A DNA stretch of 15,079 bases, from NCBI GenBank assembly GCA_016839665.1, contig JAEOTU010000144.1:1-15079 (forward strand), read 5' to 3'. The notes below the pieces were generated by a model. It saw only the letters and a list, made by a program, of their open reading frames with translations. It was not told the origin of the DNA and did no database searches. Source of the DNA: Candidatus Hodarchaeota archaeon. Its GTDB lineage: Archaea; Asgardarchaeota; Heimdallarchaeia; Hodarchaeales; Hodarchaeaceae. Positions 1 through 6,515 of the stretch are shown here, piece by piece; the stretch's first letter is position 1, and every line of letters begins with the position of its first letter. The translations under genes and the position numbers were made by a program.

Positions 1-4
1 AAAT

Positions 5-28
5 TCTCCCTTTTTTTCTCTCTTTTTA
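5..28 (+). terminator. Possible T-rich terminator of an upstream gene
   Basis: A pure pyrimidine tract with runs of seven and five T on the plus strand. Archaeal transcription often ends at oligo-T runs without a hairpin. It would serve a plus-strand gene lying before the window, which cannot be seen, so the call is tentative. Confidence 0.3.
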
Positions 29-275
29 CTATTGTCAGGTAACAATTAATTTTTGCAGTATAAGATCTACTTTAGTATATACAGTCAAGAATGCACCATA
101 CCAAAATTGTATTGAAATTTCCCTTTTATGAACATTTCTGGTTGTTGTTATCATCAATCCCCTTAAGCTGGTTCATTGGTCTATTTGTGAAAATTATTTC
201 TTCTAATTCAATAATCCTTCCGAAATTTCTTTTTGAAGACAAAATAGTCATTCACCCTGTATCTAGTAGAATGAA

Positions 276-290
276 CTTCGTAGTACGAAG
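276..290. repeat. 15-bp near-perfect palindrome
   Basis: CTTCGTA, one G, then TACGAAG: seven-base arms match perfectly around one central base. The size and symmetry would suit a dimeric regulator site, but no gene with a clear start lies next to it and no second copy was noticed. It may be chance. Confidence 0.3.
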
Positions 291-306
291 GCTTACTCGG
301 ACACGT

Positions 307-543
307 TTATGTTTTAGCTTTTCCCCTCTTAATCCATCTTCTAATGCTTTTGTTTTTCTTCATTTTCATTCCAAACAAGAATCGTAGAGTATTCTCTTCT
401 CTTATAATAAGCATTAAGATGCTGATGCATACAAATGCCGATGAAAGGATCAAAAGGAACTTCATGAGAACGTCTAATTCCAACTGAATAATAAAGAAAC
501 CCAATACTATCAGAACAGTTTGATGCAGGCTCTTCAGACTCAA
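307..543 (-). CDS. Possible small membrane protein (weak)
   Basis: An open frame of 78 codons from a TTG at 543, or 53 codons from an ATG at about 465. The product would have one or two hydrophobic segments (about residues 9-25 and 27-46) and a strongly basic tail, as in a small membrane protein with a cytoplasmic C-terminus. Against it: no clear Shine-Dalgarno site, a non-ATG start for the full form, and overlap with a plausible coding stretch on the opposite strand at 478-633. Antisense of amphipathic helices often looks hydrophobic, so this could be an artefact. No family recognised. Confidence 0.22.
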   Translation of the reverse strand: MSLKSLHQTVLIVLGFFIIQLELDVLMKFLLILSSAFVCISILMLIIREENTLRFLFGMKMKKNKSIRRWIKRGKAKT

Positions 544-633
544 AAACAGGTTCAGGAGTTTGGGCTGGTATCTATTGTTGAATATCTGAGAAAGTTACCT
601 CCTGAGATAGTTGCTGGATTCGAGATAGAATAG
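478..633 (+). pseudogene. Possible gene remnant, Gln-rich coiled coil
   Basis: An open stretch that directly follows an in-frame stop (475-477) encodes about 51 residues, Gln-rich and helix-like, ending in a segment containing LPPEIVAG before TAG at 631. Its composition looks protein-like, yet the only in-frame ATG is at 523, leaving 36 residues. A second open stretch in another frame, ATG 419 to TGA 487, ends where this one begins and has similar charged/polar character. One gene of roughly 70 residues broken by a frameshift would explain both. T7 at 653-659 follows the stop and could be its terminator. Family unknown. Confidence 0.25.
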
Positions 634-652
634 TAATTAATAGACTCTGATG

Positions 653-659
653 TTTTTTT
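653..659 (+). terminator. Oligo-T run (T7)
   Basis: Seven T on the plus strand, 20 bases after the stop at 631-633 and just before the end of the minus-strand zinc protein gene. It fits an archaeal intrinsic stop for plus-strand transcription. It gives mild support to a plus-strand gene or remnant ending at 633. Confidence 0.3.
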
Positions 660-663
660 ACCT

Positions 664-963
664 TTAGTCGCTTTTAAATGCCTGGGTATCAATACTCAAT
701 AATGTGTCACATGTAACACATGTAATGATACCAACCATCGGAGGATAATCTATTAGAGTTTGTATATGCTGAGGTATGTGTCGTGCCATGCTTGCAGCAG
801 TTTGGCTAAGTCTACCAAATATTCCTCCCATCTTTTGTCCTATTTGTTGTGTTCTAGCAATGTTTGCTTGGAAACATTCAACAATTTTCGGATCAACTTC
901 ATCAATAAATCTTGCAGACAATTTAGTTTGTAGTTCATTTTTACAATATGGACACACTGGCAT
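664..963 (-). CDS. Small protein with two CxxC zinc knuckles
   Basis: A 99-residue protein with CPYC at residues 4-7 and CVTC at 82-85, so four cysteines can form one zinc site. Unlike an ordinary zinc ribbon, the two knuckles are separated by about 75 residues, most of them predicted helical (about 25-72), so the ends would have to fold back together. The ATG at 963 is well supported: AAGGAGATG lies 8 bases upstream (972-980). It is divergent from the NAD-synthetase-like gene, sharing a 156-bp region with it. No enzyme motif, signal peptide or membrane segment is visible. Function unknown; it could bind nucleic acid or a protein partner. A real gene with fair certainty. Confidence 0.8.
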   Translation of the reverse strand: MPVCPYCKNELQTKLSARFIDEVDPKIVECFQANIARTQQIGQKMGGIFGRLSQTAASMARHIPQHIQTLIDYPPMVGIITCVTCDTLLSIDTQAFKSD

Positions 964-1054
964 AGTTTAAACATCTCCTTTTTTTTGGGATTAAGGAATC
1001 TTACATTTCCCAGTCAATTTTAAGGATTTATGTTTGAGACTTGGTTACCTTCAG

Positions 1055-1063
1055 TATAAATAA
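1055..1063 (+). promoter_or_regulatory. TATA box of the NAD-synthetase-like gene
   Basis: TATAAATAA lies about 60 bases before the chosen ATG at 1120, predicting transcription from about 1080-1088 with a 30-40 base leader. The reverse strand here also reads TTTATA, so a role for the divergent zinc-protein gene is possible but less likely. Confidence 0.5.
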
Positions 1064-1119
1064 TCAATAAATAATTTTTAAGGAATCATTGACTCGTGTT
1101 TAATTGTGGCGAAAGAAGA

Positions 1120-2061
1120 ATGACATTAGACGATAAACTAAATATTGATCCAGCGGCTGTTAAACATAAAATTGTAGACTTTATCCGTTCTACTTTGGAG
1201 AAACGAGACATAGATGGCCTTCTCATTCTATATAGACATTGTATTGAGTCAATCACAAATGTTCATCTTGCTATAGAAACCGTAGGAAAACAGAATGTTA
1301 AAGTTTTAGTTACAAGAGGTAGATTTCTTAACAAACAACCACGTGAAGAGATGGATCTTGCTACAATTAATCAATACTTAGATTTACCTGTTGAGAATAT
1401 TGTTTTCGCCAATAAAAAGGGAATTCTCAGAGAAATTAGCGAAATATTTTCTGAAAAATATGAGCCTAAATTTGGGATGACCGAAGCAGTTCAAGCTCTA
1501 AATTACAATCTTAGCTACCTTTTATTACGTGATATGGCTAGAAGCGAGATTGAAAAGAAAACGTTTGCACCTCCAACAAAAAAACCATTGACACAAAGAG
1601 AAAAATTCATCCACAAATCCATTGCTCATCATAAAAGCCAAATACGCTTAAGAGTTCTCTTAGCTTACCTCTTGGCTGAAAGTGAGAATAGATCCTTTAT
1701 TGGTTCTGCAAACAAAACTGAGTGGTTGCTTGGTTTATTCACAAAATTCGGAACATATCATGCAGCTGATTTTTTACCCCTCGCTTGCCTCTATCGAACC
1801 CAAGTCATTCAATTAGCAAACCATCTTGGACTTGAAGAATTTTTCGTATCCAAAGTCTCTCAAACACCGTCAAGCTATAAATATTTTTTTAATATCCCTT
1901 ATGGAGAGGTTGATCGTGTTTTGATAAGATTAGAAGCTGGTCTTTCAGTTGAAGAAGTATTCAAAGATACTGGTATTCCTTTAGAAGCGATTAAAAAAGT
2001 GAATTATTATTATCAAGCGTCTATATATGCGCGGACTGTGCCATTGATACCCGAGTTATAG
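1120..2061 (+). CDS. NAD+ synthetase-like protein with degenerate active site
   Basis: The 313-residue product keeps the overall plan of NH3-dependent NAD+ synthetase (NadE), which adenylates and amidates nicotinate adenine dinucleotide. The N-terminus (DDKLNIDPAAV, then helices to residue 35) and the GSANKTEWLLG...FTKFG...DFLPL..LYRTQV block (about 195-229) are NadE-like, as is the C-terminal helical tail ending near a Pro. The PP-loop is lost: where NadE has SGGxDS, residues 39-44 read RHCIES. The Asp after TKYG is replaced by Thr, and the PGQTDE motif is absent (about 246-258). I infer a pseudoenzyme, perhaps regulatory or NAD-metabolite binding. I chose ATG 1120 over an in-frame GTG at 1096 because it fits the NadE N-terminus and follows a purine-rich GAAAGAAG. 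Confidence 0.8.
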   Translation: MTLDDKLNIDPAAVKHKIVDFIRSTLEKRDIDGLLILYRHCIESITNVHLAIETVGKQNVKVLVTRGRFLNKQPREEMDLATINQYLDLPVENIVFANKKGILREISEIFSEKYEPKFGMTEAVQALNYNLSYLLLRDMARSEIEKKTFAPPTKKPLTQREKFIHKSIAHHKSQIRLRVLLAYLLAESENRSFIGSANKTEWLLGLFTKFGTYHAADFLPLACLYRTQVIQLANHLGLEEFFVSKVSQTPSSYKYFFNIPYGEVDRVLIRLEAGLSVEEVFKDTGIPLEAIKKVNYYYQASIYARTVPLIPEL

Positions 2062-2121
2062 TTCTCTCACTCTCTCCCAGATTAGTCATTCTTCTCCTGA
2101 TAAAGGATTCTGATCTAAACA

Positions 2122-2763
2122 TTACTCTTCTATCATCAAAAAAAAAATCACTTTGGTAGGAACTTGTTCAGCAGATGTAATGATATTTGAAGGGGTCGGA
2201 ACCCAGAAAGCATAGTTTCCCAGTGGTAGAGCAGGAATCCAGGAATCATCATATCCAGGTGGTAATAAAGTTTTGTCAAACGAAAAGGTCCAAGTTCCTC
2301 CAAGCTTAATCCCTTTCTGAATAGTATAATTTGGATATGTAAGTCCTGAAGATCGATAAAATGAGGGTTGCCAAACTGTCTTATTTGAGCTATTTTTGAT
2401 TCTTAGTAAATTAAAAAGGTTGACAGACGATGAAATATAGTAATCATACATTATATGAGTTCTAATGCAGGTTAAATTTACAGTGATCGTTAAGTTATCT
2501 TCAAGTGTGTAATTCTCTTTATTGAGAGCCGCATCAAAATACCAACGTTCTTCAAAGGGGAGATCAGTGCTATTTATTAAAGTAGAGGAGCTCGGGGGTG
2601 ATGAAGACGAGTTATCTATTGGTGATTCTGAAGAATCACTCTCAAATAATTCAATTATTATCATCCGAAGCGATTGACCTACTAATCCAAGAATAAGAAT
2701 TAAAACTATACCTACTATAAGAAAGAAAGGTGATTTTCTGAATTGAGTAACCCTTTTTCCCAT
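2122..2763 (-). CDS. Membrane-anchored surface protein, likely glycosylated
   Basis: A 213-residue protein: basic N-terminus, one membrane segment (about 13-35), an acidic and Ser/Pro-rich linker (about 40-62), then a beta-rich outer domain (about 70-213). Eight N-x-S/T sequons (Asn 51, 64, 84, 90, 96, 124, 127 and 145) all lie outside the membrane segment, as expected for archaeal N-glycosylation of exported parts. The outer domain, with TVNLT near its start, a ...PPGYDDSW...LPLGNYAFWV end and alternating hydrophobics, recalls BsuPI/Ig-like folds, but this is only a resemblance. A membrane anchor (uncleaved) seems likelier than a cleaved signal because no signal-peptidase site stands out. 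The gene stands alone between oppositely oriented neighbours. Confidence 0.75.
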   Translation of the reverse strand: MGKRVTQFRKSPFFLIVGIVLILILGLVGQSLRMIIIELFESDSSESPIDNSSSSPPSSSTLINSTDLPFEERWYFDAALNKENYTLEDNLTITVNLTCIRTHIMYDYYISSSVNLFNLLRIKNSSNKTVWQPSFYRSSGLTYPNYTIQKGIKLGGTWTFSFDKTLLPPGYDDSWIPALPLGNYAFWVPTPSNIITSAEQVPTKVIFFLMIEE

Positions 2764-3063
2764 TAAAGCACCAAAATACCGCTTTTTATTATCCTGACAT
2801 TTTATACTATTTTAGTTTTCTTCTTTCAGGAGATCAAAAGTACTTATATGAGATTTTCATGATTTGATGAGTAACTAAATGAAATAACCTCTACCCGAAA
2901 AACAAGATAAACTGAATGCTCGGAAGTCTTATCAGTGCCACAAAAACTGGTGGAAGGTTAATCATCGCATTTTATTAGTAACCATAATTTATTACCTGAA
3001 GGATGGGTACGAAATATTTTTGAAGCATATTCAATTCCAAACCTACAGTCAGGTTGAATTCCA
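2764..3063. other. 300-bp divergent intergenic region
   Basis: It lies between the surface-protein gene (minus) and the GbsR-like regulator (plus). Besides the minus-strand TATA box, I see a weak imperfect repeat (GCCAC and GTGGA flanking AAAAACTG near 2938-2955) and AT-rich stretches at 2970-2995 that could hold the regulator promoter. There is no RNA-gene fold and no small ORF with a good start. Confidence 0.4.
2801..2810 (-). promoter_or_regulatory. TATA box of the surface-protein gene
   Basis: Read on the minus strand this is ATAGTATAAA, 38-47 bases before the ATG at 2763. That predicts a start of transcription about 25 bases downstream and a leader of roughly 10-20 bases. No strong Shine-Dalgarno site precedes the ATG. 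Confidence 0.5.
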
Positions 3064-3621
3064 ATGTCAGAACCATCAAAAGAAAAAAATTCTCAAGATA
3101 TTTTGAAGTTAGAGGAGGAAATCTCGAATTTCTTCGAAGATTTTATGTACACCAGAGGCGGATCGCCCTTATTAGGACGTATTTATGCCTTATGTGTGTT
3201 ATCTTCCACTAAGAAACCTCTACTGCAAAAAGATCTTGTCGAGAAATTCAAGGTTAACCCCTCAACTATCAGTAGAAATTTGAAAGAACTTGAAAATTGG
3301 AATCTTATTACCCGAAGACGTGAACCTGGAAGCCGTGAATGGAAATATCAAGTTGAACCAACATCATTTCGGGAGTTATTGATTCATACATATGATAGTA
3401 GTGCAGATGCTTTACAGGAAAAAGCAGATGATCTTATCCGAATCCGTGAACATTGGGGAGCGTCACTCTCTAAGGAGTCTAAAACAAAGCAAAAAGGAAA
3501 ACAAGCTCTTCAAGTTCTCGATCTCTTGATCGAATGGATGAACATTGTCGAGAAAGAACTTGAAGCATTTATCGTCCATTTGCAGGAACGTTTTTTAGAA
3601 TTGGAAAAACAATTTACCTAA
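3064..3621 (+). CDS. GbsR/MarR-type winged-helix regulator
   Basis: A 185-residue DNA-binding regulator. Residues 33-98 match the GbsR-like winged helix: a GGSPLLGRIYAL helix, then a helix-turn-helix (about 52-78, KDLVEKFKVNPSTISRNLKE), then the wing (REPGSREWKYQV). The C-terminal half (about 105-184) is charged and helical, a likely dimerising coiled coil. The family represses or activates genes for osmolyte uptake, drug efflux or central metabolism, usually as a dimer. The ATG at 3064 follows an AGGTTGA at about 3051-3057, a modest Shine-Dalgarno match. It is convergent with the hydrolase gene (47 bases between stops), so the two are probably not co-transcribed. Its target cannot be read from context; the surface-protein gene and itself are the nearest divergent candidates. 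Confidence 0.85.
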   Translation: MSEPSKEKNSQDILKLEEEISNFFEDFMYTRGGSPLLGRIYALCVLSSTKKPLLQKDLVEKFKVNPSTISRNLKELENWNLITRRREPGSREWKYQVEPTSFRELLIHTYDSSADALQEKADDLIRIREHWGASLSKESKTKQKGKQALQVLDLLIEWMNIVEKELEAFIVHLQERFLELEKQFT

Positions 3622-3668
3622 TTTTAGCTTATTCCCCAAATTACAGCTTGAATCTTAGAATATTTTGG

Positions 3669-4568
3669 TTAGACTGCATGGCGTGTTATAGCATCTATAA
3701 TTTTTGGTGCTACTTCGGCTGGAATACTATGACCCATTCCCTCGATTATCAACATTTCTGCTCCAGGAATGGATTTAGCTGTATCTTTGCCACCATCAAG
3801 AGGAACAAGCGGATCAGTATCTCCATGAATGATAAGAGATGGTGCTTTCACCCCTTGGAGTTTTTCTCTTCTGGTACCTGAAGCAAGAATAGCTGCTAAC
3901 TGCCTTCCAGATCCAGCTGGATTGTAGCATCTATCATAAGCCCGTGCAGAACGTTCTCGGATGAGTTTTTCATCTAATGGAAATTGTGGCCCATTTAACA
4001 AAGCCCAAGTTTTTACTGAATATTCAATATATTCTTCTCGATCGGAAGGGGGTTGGGTTATTAATACTGCTAAAGCGTCTGGCTCTGGTTGTGGTAAATC
4101 TGGATGATTGGTTGAGGACATAATTGACGTCAAAGTTCGGATTCGCTCTGGATAATTAATAGCAATGGTTTGAGCGATCATACCCCCCATTGATGCACCA
4201 ACAATATGAGCGGTATCGATCTCCAAAGCATCAAGTAATCCTATTGCATCAGCAGCCATATCTAGCAATGTGTAGGGCGCCTCTATCGCCTCTCCTTGTT
4301 GAACTTTCATCATTAACTGCATTAGATCAGGGACACCTGCTTCATCAAACTTTGTTGAAAGGCCAACATCACGATTATCAAAACGAATTACCCAATACCC
4401 CCTTGTAGCTAATTCTTGGCAGAAAGCTTCATCCCAAAAGATCATTTGAGAACTTAAACCCATGATAAGTAACAGGGGTGATGCGGAGGAGTCTCCAAAA
4501 GTATCGTACACAATTTCAATATTATTCGCTTTTACAGTAGTTTCTTCACTATGAGCAACTTTTACCAT
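3669..4568 (-). CDS. Alpha/beta-fold hydrolase
   Basis: A 299-residue cytosolic serine hydrolase of the alpha/beta fold. The nucleophile elbow GASMGG places Ser at about 126; the acid is in HGDTDPLVP (Asp about 252) and the base is His 280 in EGMGHSIP. An oxyanion-hole stretch LLLIMGLSSQ precedes (about 32-41). A variable cap lies at about 150-235. Overall it resembles esterases of the RdmC/DnrP kind, but the substrate cannot be told. I chose the ATG at 4568 over ATGs at 4592 and 4586, because GAAGGA (4575-4580) sits 6 bases ahead of it. Close resemblance to bacterial proteins suggests transfer, which is inferred. It is divergent from the CoA-fold operon, with a 250-bp gap. Confidence 0.9.
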   Translation of the reverse strand: MVKVAHSEETTVKANNIEIVYDTFGDSSASPLLLIMGLSSQMIFWDEAFCQELATRGYWVIRFDNRDVGLSTKFDEAGVPDLMQLMMKVQQGEAIEAPYTLLDMAADAIGLLDALEIDTAHIVGASMGGMIAQTIAINYPERIRTLTSIMSSTNHPDLPQPEPDALAVLITQPPSDREEYIEYSVKTWALLNGPQFPLDEKLIRERSARAYDRCYNPAGSGRQLAAILASGTRREKLQGVKAPSLIIHGDTDPLVPLDGGKDTAKSIPGAEMLIIEGMGHSIPAEVAPKIIDAITRHAV

Positions 4569-4772
4569 ATTAATTCCTTCTTGCATATTCATTTTGATAG
4601 AACTAAAACCATTTAATTGTAATCTTCAGAATATCATCTAATTCTACTTTTTCTTGTTGATTTTCTAATCATACGAAGGTTTTGAATTTAACTTTTTTGG
4701 GGATAGATTAAACCGAGAAAGTAAAGAATAATGTATAATTGATTCTTCTTATTTCACAAGAATTTCTTTTGG

Positions 4773-4781
4773 ATATAATAA
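4773..4781 (+). promoter_or_regulatory. TATA box of the CoA-transferase-fold operon
   Basis: ATATAATAA lies about 38-46 bases before the ATG at 4819. This predicts transcription from about 4800 and a leader of 15-20 bases. That suits the lack of a Shine-Dalgarno site before the first gene. Confidence 0.45.
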
Positions 4782-4818
4782 AGGAATTTTAGCAATTAAA
4801 ATTTCACATGTGGTTGTT

Positions 4819-5643
4819 ATGACTGAAATAGGTAATATTAGCGATATTGTTCCTGAAATTATAACACCTAAGACGAAGTTGGCCATAGGAGGAGCTGCAA
4901 TGCTCTTGAAGCCAATGGAAACAATTCGAGAAATTATTAGACACGAGATCACAGGCCTTAATGTTACTACTTTGATTGGTGATCTCGATATTGACTTATT
5001 AGTAGGTGTTGGAGCGATCTCGGAACTCCATTCTTGTTATGTTGGTCTTCCTATGATTGGGATGGCTAATAATTTTCGTCGTGCTATAGAGAAAGAAAAA
5101 ACTCTTATTTATCATGAGTGGAGTGAACTCTCAATGATTCGAGCCTTTCAAGGGGGAGCAATGGGGATCCCATATGTCGCTATTAGAACTATTTTAGGAT
5201 CTGATTTTCTAAAAATACGGCCAGATTTTAAGGAAATTATATATAATGGCAAAAAACATATTCAAGTTCCTTCAATTTTTCCTGATGTTGCGGTTATTCA
5301 TGCGTACGCAGCTGATCCTAATGGGAATGTATATTATCCAAAGTATCACATATTAGATGAATTTTCGACGCTGCCAGCTCTCTGTTCTAGACAATTATTA
5401 GTGACTGTTGAGAAAATGATTAGTGAGGAAGAGGGACGGGAAATTACTGACCAAGTGATGTTTTCTTACCTAAACGTTGACTATATTGCAGAAGCTCCAA
5501 ATGGTGCTTGGCCATCAGGTTTTCCGCCCTTTTATGCGTCAGATATGGGGCATCTAATGACTTATTCTGGGATATCACGAAGTCCAGATGGGTTCCAGAG
5601 TTATCTGGAGGAAAACGTGTTTAAAAAGGAGGTAGAAAAATGA
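4819..5643 (+). CDS. CoA-transferase-fold subunit A (GctA/IpdA type)
   Basis: A 274-residue alpha subunit of the class I CoA-transferase family, glutaconate CoA-transferase type. Family marks are the start KLAIGGAAMLLKPM (about 20-33), the central HEWSELSMIRAFQGGAMGIPYVAIR block (about 99-123) and the AYAADPNGNVYYP block (about 162-174), where CoA-transferases read D.xGN. Such A-B heterodimers move CoA between acids, or, in the IpdAB branch, hydrolyse ring intermediates of steroid breakdown. A Glu in the HEWSE block (about residue 100) lies where IpdA is reported to have its working Glu. ATG 4819 is preferred to GTG 4810: it fits the family N-terminus and the TATA spacing. The stop overlaps the next start by ATGA, so the two are translationally coupled. 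Confidence 0.9.
   Translation: MTEIGNISDIVPEIITPKTKLAIGGAAMLLKPMETIREIIRHEITGLNVTTLIGDLDIDLLVGVGAISELHSCYVGLPMIGMANNFRRAIEKEKTLIYHEWSELSMIRAFQGGAMGIPYVAIRTILGSDFLKIRPDFKEIIYNGKKHIQVPSIFPDVAVIHAYAADPNGNVYYPKYHILDEFSTLPALCSRQLLVTVEKMISEEEGREITDQVMFSYLNVDYIAEAPNGAWPSGFPPFYASDMGHLMTYSGISRSPDGFQSYLEENVFKKEVEK
5628..5633 (+). promoter_or_regulatory. Shine-Dalgarno site of subunit B
   Basis: A full GGAGGT, 6 bases before the ATG at 5640 and inside the end of subunit A. It makes the start of subunit B certain and suits equal production of the two subunits. Confidence 0.8.
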
Positions 5644-6443
5644 GTAATGAAGTAATCGACCAAATTACTGTTTCGCTAGCGAGAGAAATTAAGGATAACG
5701 AATCGTGTTACACTGGTATAGCCGTTCCATTGGCTGTGGTAGCTATACAACTGGCAAGAATGACACACGCGCCAAACTTAGACTTTATGTATGGTGGATA
5801 TTGGATTAGTCCCGATCTGGATGTTGACTTATTTTCTATTATGACTGATGTTGATTTATTTAAACAATCTATTCCTAAGGCTCGTGGATTCTCTAAATTG
5901 ATATCAATGTATAACTATTGGGGAGGTCCAACATTTACATTGGATTTTGGGATTATTCGTCCAGGTCAAATAGATCAATATGGAAATGTGAACAATAGCA
6001 TCATTGGTGAAGATTTAGAGAATCCTAAAGTCAGGTTACCTGGTGGAGCAGCCATTGGAGACATCGTGAACGCTTGCCATCGTGTTCTTGCATATATCCC
6101 TAGGCACGATCCTCGAACTTTTGTTGAAGAAGTAGATTTTATCACAGCAAGGGGTGCATCTCCTCAATGGCGAAAAGAAATTGGTTTAGATCAGTACCAA
6201 GGAATATCAACGATAGTGACTGATTTAGCAGTGCTTGATTTTCAATCTGATGATGGAAGAATGCGTGTTCGTTCAATCCATGAATTTACTAATATCGAAG
6301 AAGTTCAAGCTAATACTGGTTTTCCCATAGACATACCTGTCTCTATTCCAACAACAGATCCACCAACAGAGCAAGAGTTAGAAGTATTAAGTACTAAGGC
6401 AGACCCAATGGAGATTCGAAAGTTTGATTATCGTGGGCGATAG
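5640..6443 (+). CDS. CoA-transferase-fold subunit B lacking the catalytic Glu
   Basis: A 267-residue beta subunit homologous to GctB. Seen: TGIAVPLAVVAIQLARMTHAPN (about 26-45), the IIRPGQIDQYGNVNNSIIG block (about 105-123), LPGGAAIGDI (about 133-142) and TDLAVLDF near 194. In glutaconate CoA-transferase the Glu that forms the thioester sits in VESG, nine residues into the segment that begins AP(N/D). Here that segment reads APNLDFMYGGYW, so Gly replaces Glu. This loss is known in the IpdB-like branch, whose complexes act as hydrolases on CoA thioesters. I therefore infer a hydrolase or lyase-like role rather than true CoA transfer. It overlaps subunit A by four bases; substrate unknown. Confidence 0.9.
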   Translation: MSNEVIDQITVSLAREIKDNESCYTGIAVPLAVVAIQLARMTHAPNLDFMYGGYWISPDLDVDLFSIMTDVDLFKQSIPKARGFSKLISMYNYWGGPTFTLDFGIIRPGQIDQYGNVNNSIIGEDLENPKVRLPGGAAIGDIVNACHRVLAYIPRHDPRTFVEEVDFITARGASPQWRKEIGLDQYQGISTIVTDLAVLDFQSDDGRMRVRSIHEFTNIEEVQANTGFPIDIPVSIPTTDPPTEQELEVLSTKADPMEIRKFDYRGR

Positions 6444-6515
6444 TGATTAGAACATTTGAAAGAGGGAGAGTTTTCTAATTACAGTAACATAGAAATTATA
6501 GTGGGCTCCCAATAA

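Larger units (their letters stand above)
1..300. other. Intergenic, no secure gene
   Basis: I see no convincing coding sequence here. An open frame starts at 91 on the plus strand (98 codons, to 387), but its product is rich in Phe, Ile, Ser and Leu, matches no family I know, and has no Shine-Dalgarno site, so I treat it as chance. The stretch does hold a pyrimidine-rich tract at 5-28 and a short palindrome at 276-290, both listed separately. Confidence 0.5.

Noticed and set aside
270..305. Hairpin-like stretch that recalls a tRNA arm
   Set aside because: No acceptor stem, T-loop GTTCRA or anticodon arm could be laid out around it.
91..387. 98-codon plus-strand open frame
   Set aside because: Low-complexity, Phe/Ser/Leu-rich product, no Shine-Dalgarno site or recognisable family; it also overlaps another weak frame on the other strand.
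2962..3057. Short open frame with a protein-like stretch just before the GbsR-like gene
   Set aside because: It begins right after a stop and has no start codon or ribosome site, so it is most likely chance.
3648..3881. 77-codon plus-strand frame
   Set aside because: Antisense shadow of the end of the alpha/beta hydrolase gene, whose catalytic His and Asp motifs lie on the minus strand.
4593..4818. Possible operator in the gap between the hydrolase and CoA-fold operon
   Set aside because: AT-rich with scattered TATA-like words but no palindrome or repeat that stands out beyond chance.
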